A stretch of 64,000 nucleotides of DNA. Source: CAZDET01 sp964504335 (GTDB lineage Bacteria; Bacteroidota; Bacteroidia; Chitinophagales; Saprospiraceae). The DNA lies in contig CAZDET010000019.1 of the NCBI GenBank assembly GCA_964504335.1, forward strand, positions 17,150-81,149, written 5' to 3'. The notes beneath the pieces are model-generated. The model was not told the origin of the DNA, did no database searches, and saw only the letters and a program-made list of their open reading frames with translations. A program made the position numbers and the translations under genes. Shown piece by piece: positions 23,019 to 32,277 of this stretch (positions are counted from its first letter, which is position 1; the number at the start of each line of letters is the position of its first letter).

Positions 23019-25877
23019 TTATCTGGAGAGTTCGCCTTCGATTAGGAATTGAAAATTCCAGTTCGATCCGTCCGAATCAATTGTTTCCAGGGGGTAGCTG
23101 GCTCGGATGCCCAGGGTGATATCGGCCAGGTTGAGCCAGCGGTTGTCGAAGCGTACCTCTACGCCCGTGGAGCTCAGGGGTGCCGTTGAGCGGCCGGTTT
23201 TCGAATAGCGGAAGTTTTCGAGCTCGACTTCTCCCCGGTCGTAGAAAAAAGTGGCCCGTACTCTTCGGAAGTAAGTGATTCCGGCAAACCCCCAGTCGGG
23301 ATACAGCAAGGGAAGTTGATAGTTGATGCCCCATCGGATGGCTCGATCGTTGAGTACACTGGAAAGCCCCCGCGGATAGGCCAGCACATCCGGAAACTGA
23401 AACTCATTGGTGAGGAGTTCGCGCTGGTAATCCACATCCAAACGGATGCCGTGGTTGATGAATAATCCCGGCAGAAAGACCTGCCCGCGCAGGAAGAAAC
23501 GCTCTCCGAGGTTCTCCTGGGCCGTTTTTCGGTAATCGACCAGTAGGAGTCCGCCCCAACGGGGCTGTACATGTTGCAGGGCCGTTCGGTGCAGGGTGGA
23601 GGCCACCAGGCCGGCCTGCCAGACTCCAAACGAACGGTCGCGTCCGGCGAATTCGTTATTGTAATCCGATACCCGGTATTGACTGTAGCCGATCGAGGGC
23701 GACAGCGAGGAAAGAAGGTTGCCGCGCACCCACCGAAACGGTACACTGACCAGCCCGCCGTAATTGAGCTGATCAAACTCCTGCCCGACGAGCCGAAGCG
23801 TATCGTCGATCACCGGTGTGAAGGTCGTGTTCCGCTGCCGGAAGCTCACCTGGCCCGTTACCCAGGGAAACAAACCCGCATAGGTCAACTCACCCTGATA
23901 GCTAAATCGGGCCTCGTTAAGGTTGTAATCAACTCCAACGGCAGCACGAATGTCGTTGAGTACGTTATCAACGAGAATTTCCATCCCCGGCTCGGAAAGC
24001 TCTCCATTGAAGGCCCAGGAGTGCAATTGCACTCCGCTGATGCCCCGGTAAGGACGTTCCGGATAAATCGTATCGATGGCGAAATCGGAAAGAATATCGC
24101 CGCCCTCTTCCTGTAGTGCTAGGGAGGTAAACTGGGGCGCGGCCCCCGAGCGCGCAGCTTCCCCCGCTGCACGAGCAACTGGCAACCGTTGCACGTCGTA
24201 TCCAAGATGGCTAAAGGTGCTGAACACCAAGGTATCTCCCTCCGGCACCAGCTGAGGCATATACGCCCCGACGGCCACGTCTGTGAGCTGCTCGGCCGAT
24301 CCAGTCCGCGGATCCAACCGGAAGATATTATCGATTCCCGTTTGGGAGGCTGAATAGTAAATGGCACCGTCGGCCCCCAGACTGGGATGACTGATGACCT
24401 CGGTGGTCCAGTCGGTCAACTGCTCGGGTGTTGCATCGAGGGCCAGCGGCTGGCGGAAAATAGCCAGTTCGCTATTGCGCCTTCCAAGGAAGTAAAGGGC
24501 CGTTTCATCCGAACTCCAGAAAGGATAGGCGATGTACAAATCCGAGGGGTTATTCAGTTCCATCAGCACCTGTCCATCGACCGCAGACAGTACGACCAGG
24601 CGGGAGCCGGTTTCCGGTTGGTAGCGGACGGCTGCGATGCGATCGCCGCCCGGATTGAGACGGGGTGCAAACAGGCGGGTTTTGCGGGTCAGCCGCAGTT
24701 TTTTGCGGGATTTCAGGCTGTATAAGACCAACGTGGAATAACTGCGGTTGTACCAGCGGGGGTCTTGCTCCAATTCCATCCACACCGCGCGGCCGCCCGC
24801 AACGGACAAGTAGGGTTCCGTCTGAAAGCCAATCGGAGTGAGCACGCTTGCTTTTCCATTTGCAATCTGCACGAGCTCGGGGGTGCGCTGAAAGCCGTCG
24901 CGCAGGGCGATCACGCTTCCATCTGCCTGTGGGTGGGGCCAGCGGTAGTTCGTTACGGTTTTTTTCTCCTGAGCCAGTACCGCTTGCGGCGAGCTGAGGT
25001 CGATTTCCCGGAGCCGTTGTTCGTATTGCGACTCGAATTCGTCGTACGCTTTGCGATAGAGTTCGGGGGTAGTTAGTCCCGTTTGTCGTTTGAGGGCCTG
25101 GGAAAAGGAATAAAACAGCGGCTTGTAGCGCACCGCATCCTGGTATACGGTTTTCCACACATCATTTCCAAACCGTTCGCGGGCGTAAGTGGATAGCGTG
25201 TAGCCCAATCGATAGTGATCGGGGACCAGATCGCGGAAACTTCCGTTGCGGACCTTCATGTACGAATAGGACCGATTGGCCCGGAACAAGGCCCGCTGCT
25301 CGATGCTGAAGAACGGCGTTCGGCCCCGGCCCGCGCGGGTAAAGGCCGTTTCGGCAATGACCGCGTCCCCTTCAATAAACCAATCGGGCACCGTCAAATT
25401 CAGGAGCACCAGCCAGCCGCCTTGCCCAAAGAGGTAGGAACTCAGCTTGGTGAGTCCTTGCCGGGCGTTGCTGTATTGCTGTACGTGGCGGTATTCGTGA
25501 ATGGCCAGCAAGTCCAGCCAGTCGGTGGTGCCAAGACGGTGAAAATCCTGTGGTGGGTTGGCGAATAGCTCGCTGCGGTAGGGCAGCAGTTGCACGTAGC
25601 CGTTGGAAACCGTCGTTTGGGCCTGTAGCACCATATCAATAGGCTCCAGTCGCGCTCCGATGGAACGGGTACCATTCTCTTGCAGATAATCCAGCAGGTT
25701 GGCAATGCGCTGCGCCTTCGCTTCCAGATCGTAGGGATAGATCACCCGTACGTTCGGACTTTCGATTTGTTGCCACCGCTGGCCGGGTGGATTCCCGCCG
25801 AAATTCTGGGCGGAAAGGGAAATCTGCTGCACCAGTACGAGGCCGATGCAGCAGATAAGGGGGCGGTAGTATGCCAT
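23019..25877 (-). CDS. Peptidase-like/beta-propeller/outer-membrane-barrel fusion protein
   Basis: 952 residues with a signal peptide (LVLVQQISLSAQ). Residues about 25-290 look like a gluzincin (peptidase MA-like) domain: LLAIHEYRHVQQY gives an HExxH-type motif with a downstream acidic site in FIEGDAVIAETAF. Residues about 300-610 contain repeated TolB/WD40-like blades (SVIALRDG, RIAAVRYQ, TALYFLG, AIYYSASQTGIDNIFRLD). The C-terminal 300 residues are amphipathic strands with aromatic ends, closing GVEVRFDNRWLNLADITLGI to FQFLIEGELS, like a surface-antigen (Omp85-type) barrel. It is probably an outer-membrane protein with a periplasmic or surface propeller. Whether it is an active peptidase is not known. 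Downstream of the pyrophosphatase gene, separated by a 19-bp inverted repeat. Confidence 0.8.
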   Translation of the reverse strand: MAYYRPLICCIGLVLVQQISLSAQNFGGNPPGQRWQQIESPNVRVIYPYDLEAKAQRIANLLDYLQENGTRSIGARLEPIDMVLQAQTTVSNGYVQLLPYRSELFANPPQDFHRLGTTDWLDLLAIHEYRHVQQYSNARQGLTKLSSYLFGQGGWLVLLNLTVPDWFIEGDAVIAETAFTRAGRGRTPFFSIEQRALFRANRSYSYMKVRNGSFRDLVPDHYRLGYTLSTYARERFGNDVWKTVYQDAVRYKPLFYSFSQALKRQTGLTTPELYRKAYDEFESQYEQRLREIDLSSPQAVLAQEKKTVTNYRWPHPQADGSVIALRDGFQRTPELVQIANGKASVLTPIGFQTEPYLSVAGGRAVWMELEQDPRWYNRSYSTLVLYSLKSRKKLRLTRKTRLFAPRLNPGGDRIAAVRYQPETGSRLVVLSAVDGQVLMELNNPSDLYIAYPFWSSDETALYFLGRRNSELAIFRQPLALDATPEQLTDWTTEVISHPSLGADGAIYYSASQTGIDNIFRLDPRTGSAEQLTDVAVGAYMPQLVPEGDTLVFSTFSHLGYDVQRLPVARAAGEAARSGAAPQFTSLALQEEGGDILSDFAIDTIYPERPYRGISGVQLHSWAFNGELSEPGMEILVDNVLNDIRAAVGVDYNLNEARFSYQGELTYAGLFPWVTGQVSFRQRNTTFTPVIDDTLRLVGQEFDQLNYGGLVSVPFRWVRGNLLSSLSPSIGYSQYRVSDYNNEFAGRDRSFGVWQAGLVASTLHRTALQHVQPRWGGLLLVDYRKTAQENLGERFFLRGQVFLPGLFINHGIRLDVDYQRELLTNEFQFPDVLAYPRGLSSVLNDRAIRWGINYQLPLLYPDWGFAGITYFRRVRATFFYDRGEVELENFRYSKTGRSTAPLSSTGVEVRFDNRWLNLADITLGIRASYPLETIDSDGSNWNFQFLIEGELSR

Positions 25878-25886
25878 CGTTTAAGT

Positions 25887-25949
25887 GTTTAAGCGTTGAG
25901 GCATTAATGCGATAGCTGCTTGTTAAAATCAATGCCTCAACGCTTAAAC
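25887..25949. repeat. Perfect 19-base inverted repeat between hppA and the next gene
   Basis: GTTTAAGCGTTGAGGCATT (25887-25905) pairs perfectly with 25931-25949 around a 25-base loop. It begins three bases after the pyrophosphatase stop. Without a U-run it is more likely an RNA-stabilising or processing hairpin, or a REP-like repeat, than a classical terminator. Confidence 0.8.
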
Positions 25950-25952
25950 CCA

Positions 25953-28133
25953 TCAGAGCATCGGCGCGATCACCAATGCTACCACCGACATCAACTTCAG
26001 CAGGATGTTCAGGGAGGGGCCGGAGGTATCCTTAAACGGATCGCCTACGGTATCTCCAACCACGGCGGCTTTGTGCGGATCGCTGCCTTTGTAGTAGGTT
26101 TCTCCTTGGATGACGACACCTTCCTCAAACATCTTCTTGGCATTGTCCCAGGCGCCACCGGCGTTCGACTGGAAGATAGCCATCAGTACACCGGCTACGG
26201 TGACGCCTGCCAGCAGGCCGCCGAGCATTTCGGGACCGCTATCGCTGCCAAACAGCTGAGGACCGAATCCAATAACTACTGGTGATAAAACGGCAATTAG
26301 CCCCGGAAGGATCATTTCACGAATTGATGCTTTGGTCGAAATTTCGACACACTTGCTATACTCGGCCTTCCCGTCGGCCGCATCGAAGGTGCGTTGGTCT
26401 TCGGGACTCCATTCTTCGTACTCCTTGCCATCGTTGCGCTTCATGACATCCAGGGCCTTGGTCAATTCGGGAATATCCCGGAATTGACGGCGCACCTCCT
26501 GAATCATGTCCATGGCCGCCCGGCCAACCGCACCCATCGATAGAGCACTGAACAAGAAAGGCAACATCCCGCCGATCAGCAATCCGGACATGACCAAAGG
26601 ATTAGCCACGTTGATCGTATCGACACCAGCCGTAGCCATAAAGGCTGCAAATAAGGCCAATGCCGTCAAGGCCGCAGAACCGATGGCAAATCCTTTACCA
26701 ATAGCCGCGGTGGTGTTTCCTACCGCATCCAGTTTATCGGTGCGCTTGCGGACCTCCTTGGGCAGATCGCCCATTTCGGCGATACCTCCGGCATTATCCG
26801 AGACGGGGCCGTAGGCATCGACTGCCAACTGGATACCCGTATTGGAGAGCATTCCCACCGCCGCAATCGCGATGCCGTACAAACCGGCGAAGTAGTGGGC
26901 TCCGATAATAGCAATGCAAAGAATGAGGATGGGAACTGCCGTCGACTGCATACCTACTCCCAGCCCGGCAATGATGTTGGTGGCCGAACCGGTGATCGAC
27001 TGGTCAACGATTCCCTGCACCGGGCGCGTACCCGTACCGGTGTAGTATTCGGTGATGTATCCGATGGCCAGACCGGCTACCAAGCCGAAAATGACGGCGA
27101 AGAAGACACCCAGGCTGTTGAATTCGCCCGCCTCGGTCCGCCAGGAACCCGGCAGCATCCACTGGGTAATCAGGTAGGTGGCAATGAGCATAATTGCTCC
27201 CGCAATTAGTTCGCCCCGGTTGAGGGCTTTTTGCGGATCACCACCCTCACCGACCCGTACGAAGAACGTACCGATAATGGAAGTAATAATGCCAATGCTG
27301 GCGAGTACTAAGGGAAGTAATACGGCATTAAGTCCACCAAACTGGTTCGTCTCCTCGAAGCCGGCGATACCGATGAAGGTGGCTCCAAGAACCATCGTAC
27401 CGATAATGGACCCTACGTAGGACTCGAAGAGGTCGGCACCCATGCCGGCCACATCGCCCACATTGTCGCCTACATTGTCGGCGATGGTCGCGGGGTTGAG
27501 CGGGTGGTCTTCGGGGATGCCCGCTTCGACCTTACCCACGAGGTCGGCTCCTACGTCGGCCGCTTTGGTATAGATACCGCCGCCCACACGGGCAAAAAGC
27601 GCGATGGAGGAGGCCCCGAAGGAGAACCCGGTGACCACCGTAATCACTTTATTGATATCCCAGCCGAGATTGCTGTAGACCAAAAACAGCGTGCCCAATC
27701 CGAGTACGCCCAGCCCAACAACTCCCAGCCCCATTACGGAGCCTCCGGAGAAAGCGACGTTGAGTGCTCCTCCCAGGCTGGTGCGCGCAGCGTTGGTGGT
27801 GCGCACGTTGGCCTTGGTGGCGATGCGCATCCCGATAAACCCGGCCAAGGCCGAGCACACCGCCCCCAGGATGAAGGAAACGGCCACCAACCAGCTACTG
27901 GTTTCGGCATTGGCGCTCACCGCCAGCAGGATGGCTGCCAGCACTACAAAAATGGAAAGGACGCGGTACTCGGCCCGCAGAAATGCCATCGCCCCGTCGG
28001 CGATATTCTTGGCAATGCGACCCATGCGTTCGGTGCCAACCTCCTGGCGGCTTACCCACGCAAAGCGGACGCCCATAAAGATCAATGCAATAATGCCAAA
28101 CGCGGGCACTGCATACATAATCGTCTGACCCAT
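25953..28133 (-). CDS. hppA: Membrane-bound ion-pumping pyrophosphatase, K+-dependent type
   Basis: 726 residues with about 16 membrane helices. It couples hydrolysis of pyrophosphate to H+ or Na+ export across the inner membrane. The substrate site is visible as YTKAADVGADLVGKVEAGIPEDHPLNPATIADNVGDNVGD (about residues 185-225), with a second acidic cluster DAYGPVSDNAGGIAEM and the C-terminal DPHKAAVVGDTVGDPFKDTSGP. The position that separates subfamilies reads GNTTAAIGKG: Ala where K+-independent enzymes have Lys, so K+-dependence is predicted. H+ versus Na+ specificity was not decided. It has its own promoter at 28282-28312 and a structured leader of about 140 bases. Confidence 0.95.
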   Translation of the reverse strand: MGQTIMYAVPAFGIIALIFMGVRFAWVSRQEVGTERMGRIAKNIADGAMAFLRAEYRVLSIFVVLAAILLAVSANAETSSWLVAVSFILGAVCSALAGFIGMRIATKANVRTTNAARTSLGGALNVAFSGGSVMGLGVVGLGVLGLGTLFLVYSNLGWDINKVITVVTGFSFGASSIALFARVGGGIYTKAADVGADLVGKVEAGIPEDHPLNPATIADNVGDNVGDVAGMGADLFESYVGSIIGTMVLGATFIGIAGFEETNQFGGLNAVLLPLVLASIGIITSIIGTFFVRVGEGGDPQKALNRGELIAGAIMLIATYLITQWMLPGSWRTEAGEFNSLGVFFAVIFGLVAGLAIGYITEYYTGTGTRPVQGIVDQSITGSATNIIAGLGVGMQSTAVPILILCIAIIGAHYFAGLYGIAIAAVGMLSNTGIQLAVDAYGPVSDNAGGIAEMGDLPKEVRKRTDKLDAVGNTTAAIGKGFAIGSAALTALALFAAFMATAGVDTINVANPLVMSGLLIGGMLPFLFSALSMGAVGRAAMDMIQEVRRQFRDIPELTKALDVMKRNDGKEYEEWSPEDQRTFDAADGKAEYSKCVEISTKASIREMILPGLIAVLSPVVIGFGPQLFGSDSGPEMLGGLLAGVTVAGVLMAIFQSNAGGAWDNAKKMFEEGVVIQGETYYKGSDPHKAAVVGDTVGDPFKDTSGPSLNILLKLMSVVALVIAPML

Positions 28134-28168
28134 AAAAGTTTTCGTTTTGCAACAGTCATAAATAGAAA

Positions 28169-28222
28169 AGCCTTACGGCGACGACTTTTCCCGTAAAGCT
28201 CCAGCTCGTACCCGTGTACGGG
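28169..28222 (-). promoter_or_regulatory. Structured 5' leader of the pyrophosphatase gene
   Basis: Two hairpins lie between the promoter and the start codon: a 10-base-pair stem with one wobble (28169-28178 with 28191-28200) and a stem around CCCGTGTACGGG at 28211-28222. The first ends about 35 bases before the start, so folding could influence translation. No known riboswitch class was recognised. Confidence 0.45.
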
Positions 28223-28281
28223 CGCTGTGATATAGTGTTTCTTTGGTTTGCCAGCTTACTCGGCCTTTTGTTAAAGGCACG

Positions 28282-28312
28282 CAAAACTAACCGAAAAATT
28301 GGGATTGTCCAA
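28282..28312 (-). promoter_or_regulatory. Promoter of hppA
   Basis: Consensus Bacteroidota promoter on the minus strand: TTG at 28312-28310, 20 bases, TAGTTTTG at 28289-28282. The predicted leader is about 140 bases. Confidence 0.75.
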
Positions 28313-28334
28313 GATTGAGCCGGAAAGGCGAGAG

Positions 28335-29057
28335 CTACTCCCCCTTGCGCCACAATTTACCACCGATAATTGATTCGAATACCTCCTTGTAGGCACTTCG
28401 GCTGATGGGCACCTTGTGCGTTCCGATAACGACCTGATTTCCCTCGATGGCGTGTACGAAATCCTTATTGACGATGAACGACCGGTGGGTGCGCAGGAAA
28501 GGCGGCTGGGGTAGCTGGGATTCAATCTGCCGCAGGGTGAGGAGTGTCAGATACCTGCCGGAAGAAGCGGTGTGCAGGTGGACATAGTCCCCGGCGGCTT
28601 CCAGAAAGCAAATGTCGCTAAATCGGACTTTGATCAGTTGGTGGTCGACCTTGATGAAGATGTAGTCATCAGTGGGCGTGCTCGGTGTGATCTGGCGGCT
28701 TTGCCACCGTTCAAGGGCTTTATTGCAGGCTCCGACAAACCGTGGAAAGGCAATCGGCTTCACCAGATAGTCGACGGCGTTGAGTTCGTAGCCCTCCAGG
28801 GCAAATTCCCGGTAGGCTGTGGTAAAGATGACCAGCGGCCATTCCGATAGGCTTCTCAGCCAATCGATACCCGATAGATCCGGCATGTGAATATCCAGAA
28901 ATACCAGATCGATTGGTTCTTTACGGATGATTTGATTGGCCTCGATGGCACTCTGACAAACGGCGGCGAGCTGTAGAAAATCGATCCGCCCCACATAGTC
29001 GGCCAGGCCCTCCCGGGCGGGTTTCTCATCGTCGATGACTAAGCAACGCAATCTCAT
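28335..29057 (-). CDS. LytTR-family response regulator
   Basis: 240 residues. The receiver domain (about 1-120) has the acidic pair in LVIDDEKPAREGL, the phosphoacceptor Asp in LVFLDIHMPDLSG (near residue 53), a Thr in IFTTAYREFALEGYE and the Lys of VKPIAF. The LytTR DNA-binding domain follows (about 140-235: YIFIKVDHQLIKVRFSDICFLEA to LRTHRSFIVN). It pairs with the histidine kinase just upstream, with a 4-base overlap (ATGA). As last gene of an operon with a TonB receptor and a TPR protein, it probably regulates that operon or related uptake genes. Confidence 0.95.
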   Translation of the reverse strand: MRLRCLVIDDEKPAREGLADYVGRIDFLQLAAVCQSAIEANQIIRKEPIDLVFLDIHMPDLSGIDWLRSLSEWPLVIFTTAYREFALEGYELNAVDYLVKPIAFPRFVGACNKALERWQSRQITPSTPTDDYIFIKVDHQLIKVRFSDICFLEAAGDYVHLHTASSGRYLTLLTLRQIESQLPQPPFLRTHRSFIVNKDFVHAIEGNQVVIGTHKVPISRSAYKEVFESIIGGKLWRKGE

Positions 29058-30148
29058 GGCATTTGCTCTAATTGCTCGAATTCGGAAGCGGCCGCTGGGG
29101 TGCCCCCGCGTTCGTCCCGAACGGTGAGCGGAATTTTTAGAAATACTTCAAATTGTTCGGGGGATTCCGCAAAACGCAGCTCGTGCCGGTGCGGATAGAT
29201 CAGCTGGAGTCGCCGGCGTACGTTGCGCAGGCCGATGCCGCCGGGCGACCGGTACTTTGCCCCCTTTTCCTGATTTACGGAATTCACCAGCCGCATCTCA
29301 AGCGTCTCCTCCCGCACCTCAATCTCCATCCGGACCCAATAACCCCTGGCCGATTTGCTGTGCTTGAAGGCGTTTTCTACCAAGGGGATCAATAACATGG
29401 GTACGATACAAAGGCCTTCCGCTACTTTCGGAAGCCGGTAGTGCAGGTCCAGCAGATCTTCGTTGCGCACCGCCTCGATTTGCAGATAATTTTCGAGGTA
29501 ATGCAATTCTTTGCGCAACGGAATACAATCTTGCCGAGCTTCGTACAGCTGATGACTCAAGATCTCCGAAAACTGCATCAAAATGGTCTGAGCCTTTGCA
29601 GGATTGTAATTGATCGTCATGTAAATGGTATTCAGGGCATTGAACAGGAAGTGCGGCTGAATCTGGTGCCGCAGCGCTTGCAATTCCACCTCCAGATGCT
29701 TCTGACGCAGCTCCTGCATCAGCCGATCTTTCACGTACCATTGCTGCATGAAGTACAGTGCCATCGTAATAAACATCAATAAAAGGACACTGCTGAAGAT
29801 CACGGTAATTCCTTCCGGGGCGGTAAAAAATGCGGCTTTCTCCAGGGCTCCGTAGTATTCCGCAAACACGAAGTCGTAGACCTGCACGGTGATCGAAACG
29901 AAGGCCAACAGCAATGCCGAAATAGTGGTGAGGTAGGCCACGTACCGGCGCTTCAGCAATAAATGGGGCACCAGTACATACAAGTTGAAGTACACCAGCG
30001 GCACGACCGGCAGAGTGGTGAGTAGGTTTGTGCGGTAAAGGGCCAGTACATCCGGATAGAAGGGCAGGTCACTAATACTGGTAAACAGTAAGTACACGGC
30101 CCAAAAAAGGAGGTGCTGCACAAATGGTTTACTCAGAAATTGTCTCAT
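29054..30148 (-). CDS. LytS-type sensor histidine kinase
   Basis: 364 residues. Four hydrophobic helices fill about residues 10-150 (FLSKPFVQHLLFWAVYLLF, VPLVYFNLYVLV, LTTISALLLAFVSI, VIFSSVLLLMFITMALYF) with no large sensory domain. The His-kinase domain (PF06580 type) starts with HQIQPHFLFNALNTIYM, the phosphoacceptor His being around residue 165. The ATPase part has IPLVENAFKHS (N box) and GGIGLRNVRRRLQLIYP (G box). The signal may be sensed inside the membrane. It overlaps its response regulator by 4 bases and begins 3 bases after the TonB receptor stop, so all are cotranscribed. Confidence 0.95.
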   Translation of the reverse strand: MRQFLSKPFVQHLLFWAVYLLFTSISDLPFYPDVLALYRTNLLTTLPVVPLVYFNLYVLVPHLLLKRRYVAYLTTISALLLAFVSITVQVYDFVFAEYYGALEKAAFFTAPEGITVIFSSVLLLMFITMALYFMQQWYVKDRLMQELRQKHLEVELQALRHQIQPHFLFNALNTIYMTINYNPAKAQTILMQFSEILSHQLYEARQDCIPLRKELHYLENYLQIEAVRNEDLLDLHYRLPKVAEGLCIVPMLLIPLVENAFKHSKSARGYWVRMEIEVREETLEMRLVNSVNQEKGAKYRSPGGIGLRNVRRRLQLIYPHRHELRFAESPEQFEVFLKIPLTVRDERGGTPAAASEFEQLEQMP

Positions 30149-30151
30149 ACA

Positions 30152-32254
30152 TCACTCGATTGATACGAAAACTCCAATGAAAAACGACCGATCGGAAGTA
30201 GGGAGGATCGCCGATCGCCTACTCCCGTCCGACGAGTAGTCATAGCCAAATACTTGTCGAATGGCCAACGGATTGCGCAGGGAAAAGTAAGCTACGGTGA
30301 AATGCCCGAACAACGCGGTCAGATAACTCACATTTGCATTGAAATTGTGGTAATCGATGGTCCGATCGCCGAGGAATTCCGGATTGTTGGGATTGAAGTA
30401 AGTGCGGCCAGCGGCAAACGTGTAAGCACCGCCAATCCGTACCCGCCGATTGGCCAAGCGGTAATTGGCAACGATGCTGAGGGTGTGATCAGTGACAAAG
30501 GTGGGCGTGGCCGCCATCGGAAAATCGCGATAATTGCGCTGAGCATCGATGTAGGAATAGCTCACCCAATAATCGAGGTTGCGAACGGTCTTCTGGTCGC
30601 GCCAGAACAAATCTACCCCGGCCGAACGGCCGTTTCCGGTGTTTGCCGACGGTTCGGATTCGCCCCACTTAATAAGCTGATCGTAGGCCTTGTAATAGGC
30701 TTCCACCCGCAGGGTGCGCTCCTCGGTTTGCCATTGGTAATTGATTAGGTAGTGAGTAGACCGCTCAAAGTCCAGGCCGATGCCCGGCTGGAAAAATTCG
30801 AGCTCCGGGCGCTGGAAAAACTGGCCGTAGGCCATCGAAACCTGGCTGTTTGGGGCTGTTTTGACTGCCAGCGACACTCTTGGAGCAGCATTCCAGGCAG
30901 CGGTCAAATCCGAGTACTCACTACGCACTCCCAAGCGCAGCGCCAGCCGCGAGCTGAGTTGCATCTCCGCTTCGGAAAAGGCCGCCGTATACAACTCATT
31001 TAACCCTTGACTGGTCTGCTCGAACGACTGATTGAAGTCCGTCCAGTGTACTTCCGTTCCCATTTTCAGGAAGAGGTGCCGCCCCAGCTCGCGGCCCAGC
31101 GTTACCTTGGCCTGATGGAAGGAGGTCTTATCGCCAAATTGCTGGCTGTCGATTTGCCCGTCGTTTTGGTCAAGGCTAGTCGTAAGGGCTGCAAAAACGG
31201 ACCAATCCTGTCCGAGGATACCGCGATACGAATTATTCCAGTACCAGTTCCGGCCTCGGTTTTCGAAGGGGCGTCGCCCCCCTGGTTGATCGAGGTTCGG
31301 AAGCGACAAGCCGATTTTGGTATCCTGCCACTGCGCGTAGCTTTTGAACAAGCCCTTATCGGTCTGGTGCCGAAATGCCCAGGAGCTACCGAATCCCTGC
31401 GGCGGTGTAACCCAATCGCGATTTTGGGGGACGATGCCGAACAGCGGACTCAGATTGGTGTAGTCCACACTTCCGATAAGGGCGGTCCGATCGTTCCACA
31501 GCTCGGTGTGCGCCACACTCACCCCGGCCATGTTGACGCCAAAACTGCTGGAAGAATTGTCGGGCAGATCCTGTGTATCCAGAATGAGCACGGAGGATAG
31601 GGCCCGGCCGTATTCGGCCGAATAGCCCCCGGTGGTAAAGAGGGTTCCTTTGAACGCAAACGGATCGAAGCGGCCCCGGCTCGGAATGTTGGGTACCTCG
31701 CTGAAAAAGGGCTGCTGGACAATGGTGCCGTCGATGATGGTTTTGGTTTCGTAGGCATCTCCCCCGCGCACAAAAATGCCCGTTTCATCGCCTACCTGTG
31801 CTACTCCGGGCAGGGTCTGCAGGGCGCCGAAAATGTCGCCCGCTGCTCCGGCATTTGTAACGATATCGAGGGGTTTGAGAATGGTGGCCTTCTTTTCGTC
31901 GCTGGCCTCAAACGCCCCGGCGGTGATGACTACCGTGCGGAGTTCCACCTCGGCATCCGAGAGTACAAATGCAAGTTCTACCGGCTCCCCGGAAAGTAGC
32001 ACGGGTTTTTCCAACAGTTCGTAATTCAGCGAGCTGACTACGACGACCTGCTTGCCGGTTACTTCGGTGGAGAATTGGAATTGCCCGGATTCATCGGTCA
32101 CGGTTCCTTCGTAGATGTCCTTCAGATAGACGTTGGCGAAGGCCACGGGTTCGTTCCGATCGTCGTAGACTGTACCGGTGAGCACTGTCTGGCCGGTGAG
32201 CGCTGTAGCCGCCATCGACAGGACGAAGAAAACCAGGAGCCGTTGGTAGTACAT
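30152..32254 (-). CDS. TonB-dependent receptor with carboxypeptidase-regulatory-like domain
   Basis: 700 residues from 32254 (MYYQRLLVFFVLSMAATALTGQ), a signal peptide. Residues about 22-105 form the carboxypeptidase-D regulatory-like beta-sandwich (TVLTGTVYDDRNEPVAFANVYLKDIYEGTVTDESG). The plug domain follows (GAAGDIFGALQTLPGVAQVGDETGIFVRGGDAYETKTIIDG). The rest is a beta-barrel ending VSIE rather than the more common aromatic residue. No SusD partner is beside it, so this is not a standard polysaccharide-utilisation pair; the ligand is unknown. The operon order TPR protein, receptor, kinase, regulator suggests it is controlled by, or signals to, the LytTR pair. Confidence 0.9.
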   Translation of the reverse strand: MYYQRLLVFFVLSMAATALTGQTVLTGTVYDDRNEPVAFANVYLKDIYEGTVTDESGQFQFSTEVTGKQVVVVSSLNYELLEKPVLLSGEPVELAFVLSDAEVELRTVVITAGAFEASDEKKATILKPLDIVTNAGAAGDIFGALQTLPGVAQVGDETGIFVRGGDAYETKTIIDGTIVQQPFFSEVPNIPSRGRFDPFAFKGTLFTTGGYSAEYGRALSSVLILDTQDLPDNSSSSFGVNMAGVSVAHTELWNDRTALIGSVDYTNLSPLFGIVPQNRDWVTPPQGFGSSWAFRHQTDKGLFKSYAQWQDTKIGLSLPNLDQPGGRRPFENRGRNWYWNNSYRGILGQDWSVFAALTTSLDQNDGQIDSQQFGDKTSFHQAKVTLGRELGRHLFLKMGTEVHWTDFNQSFEQTSQGLNELYTAAFSEAEMQLSSRLALRLGVRSEYSDLTAAWNAAPRVSLAVKTAPNSQVSMAYGQFFQRPELEFFQPGIGLDFERSTHYLINYQWQTEERTLRVEAYYKAYDQLIKWGESEPSANTGNGRSAGVDLFWRDQKTVRNLDYWVSYSYIDAQRNYRDFPMAATPTFVTDHTLSIVANYRLANRRVRIGGAYTFAAGRTYFNPNNPEFLGDRTIDYHNFNANVSYLTALFGHFTVAYFSLRNPLAIRQVFGYDYSSDGSRRSAILPTSDRSFFIGVFVSIE

Positions 32255-32277
32255 GGCGGTGGAGTAGCCTATTATGA

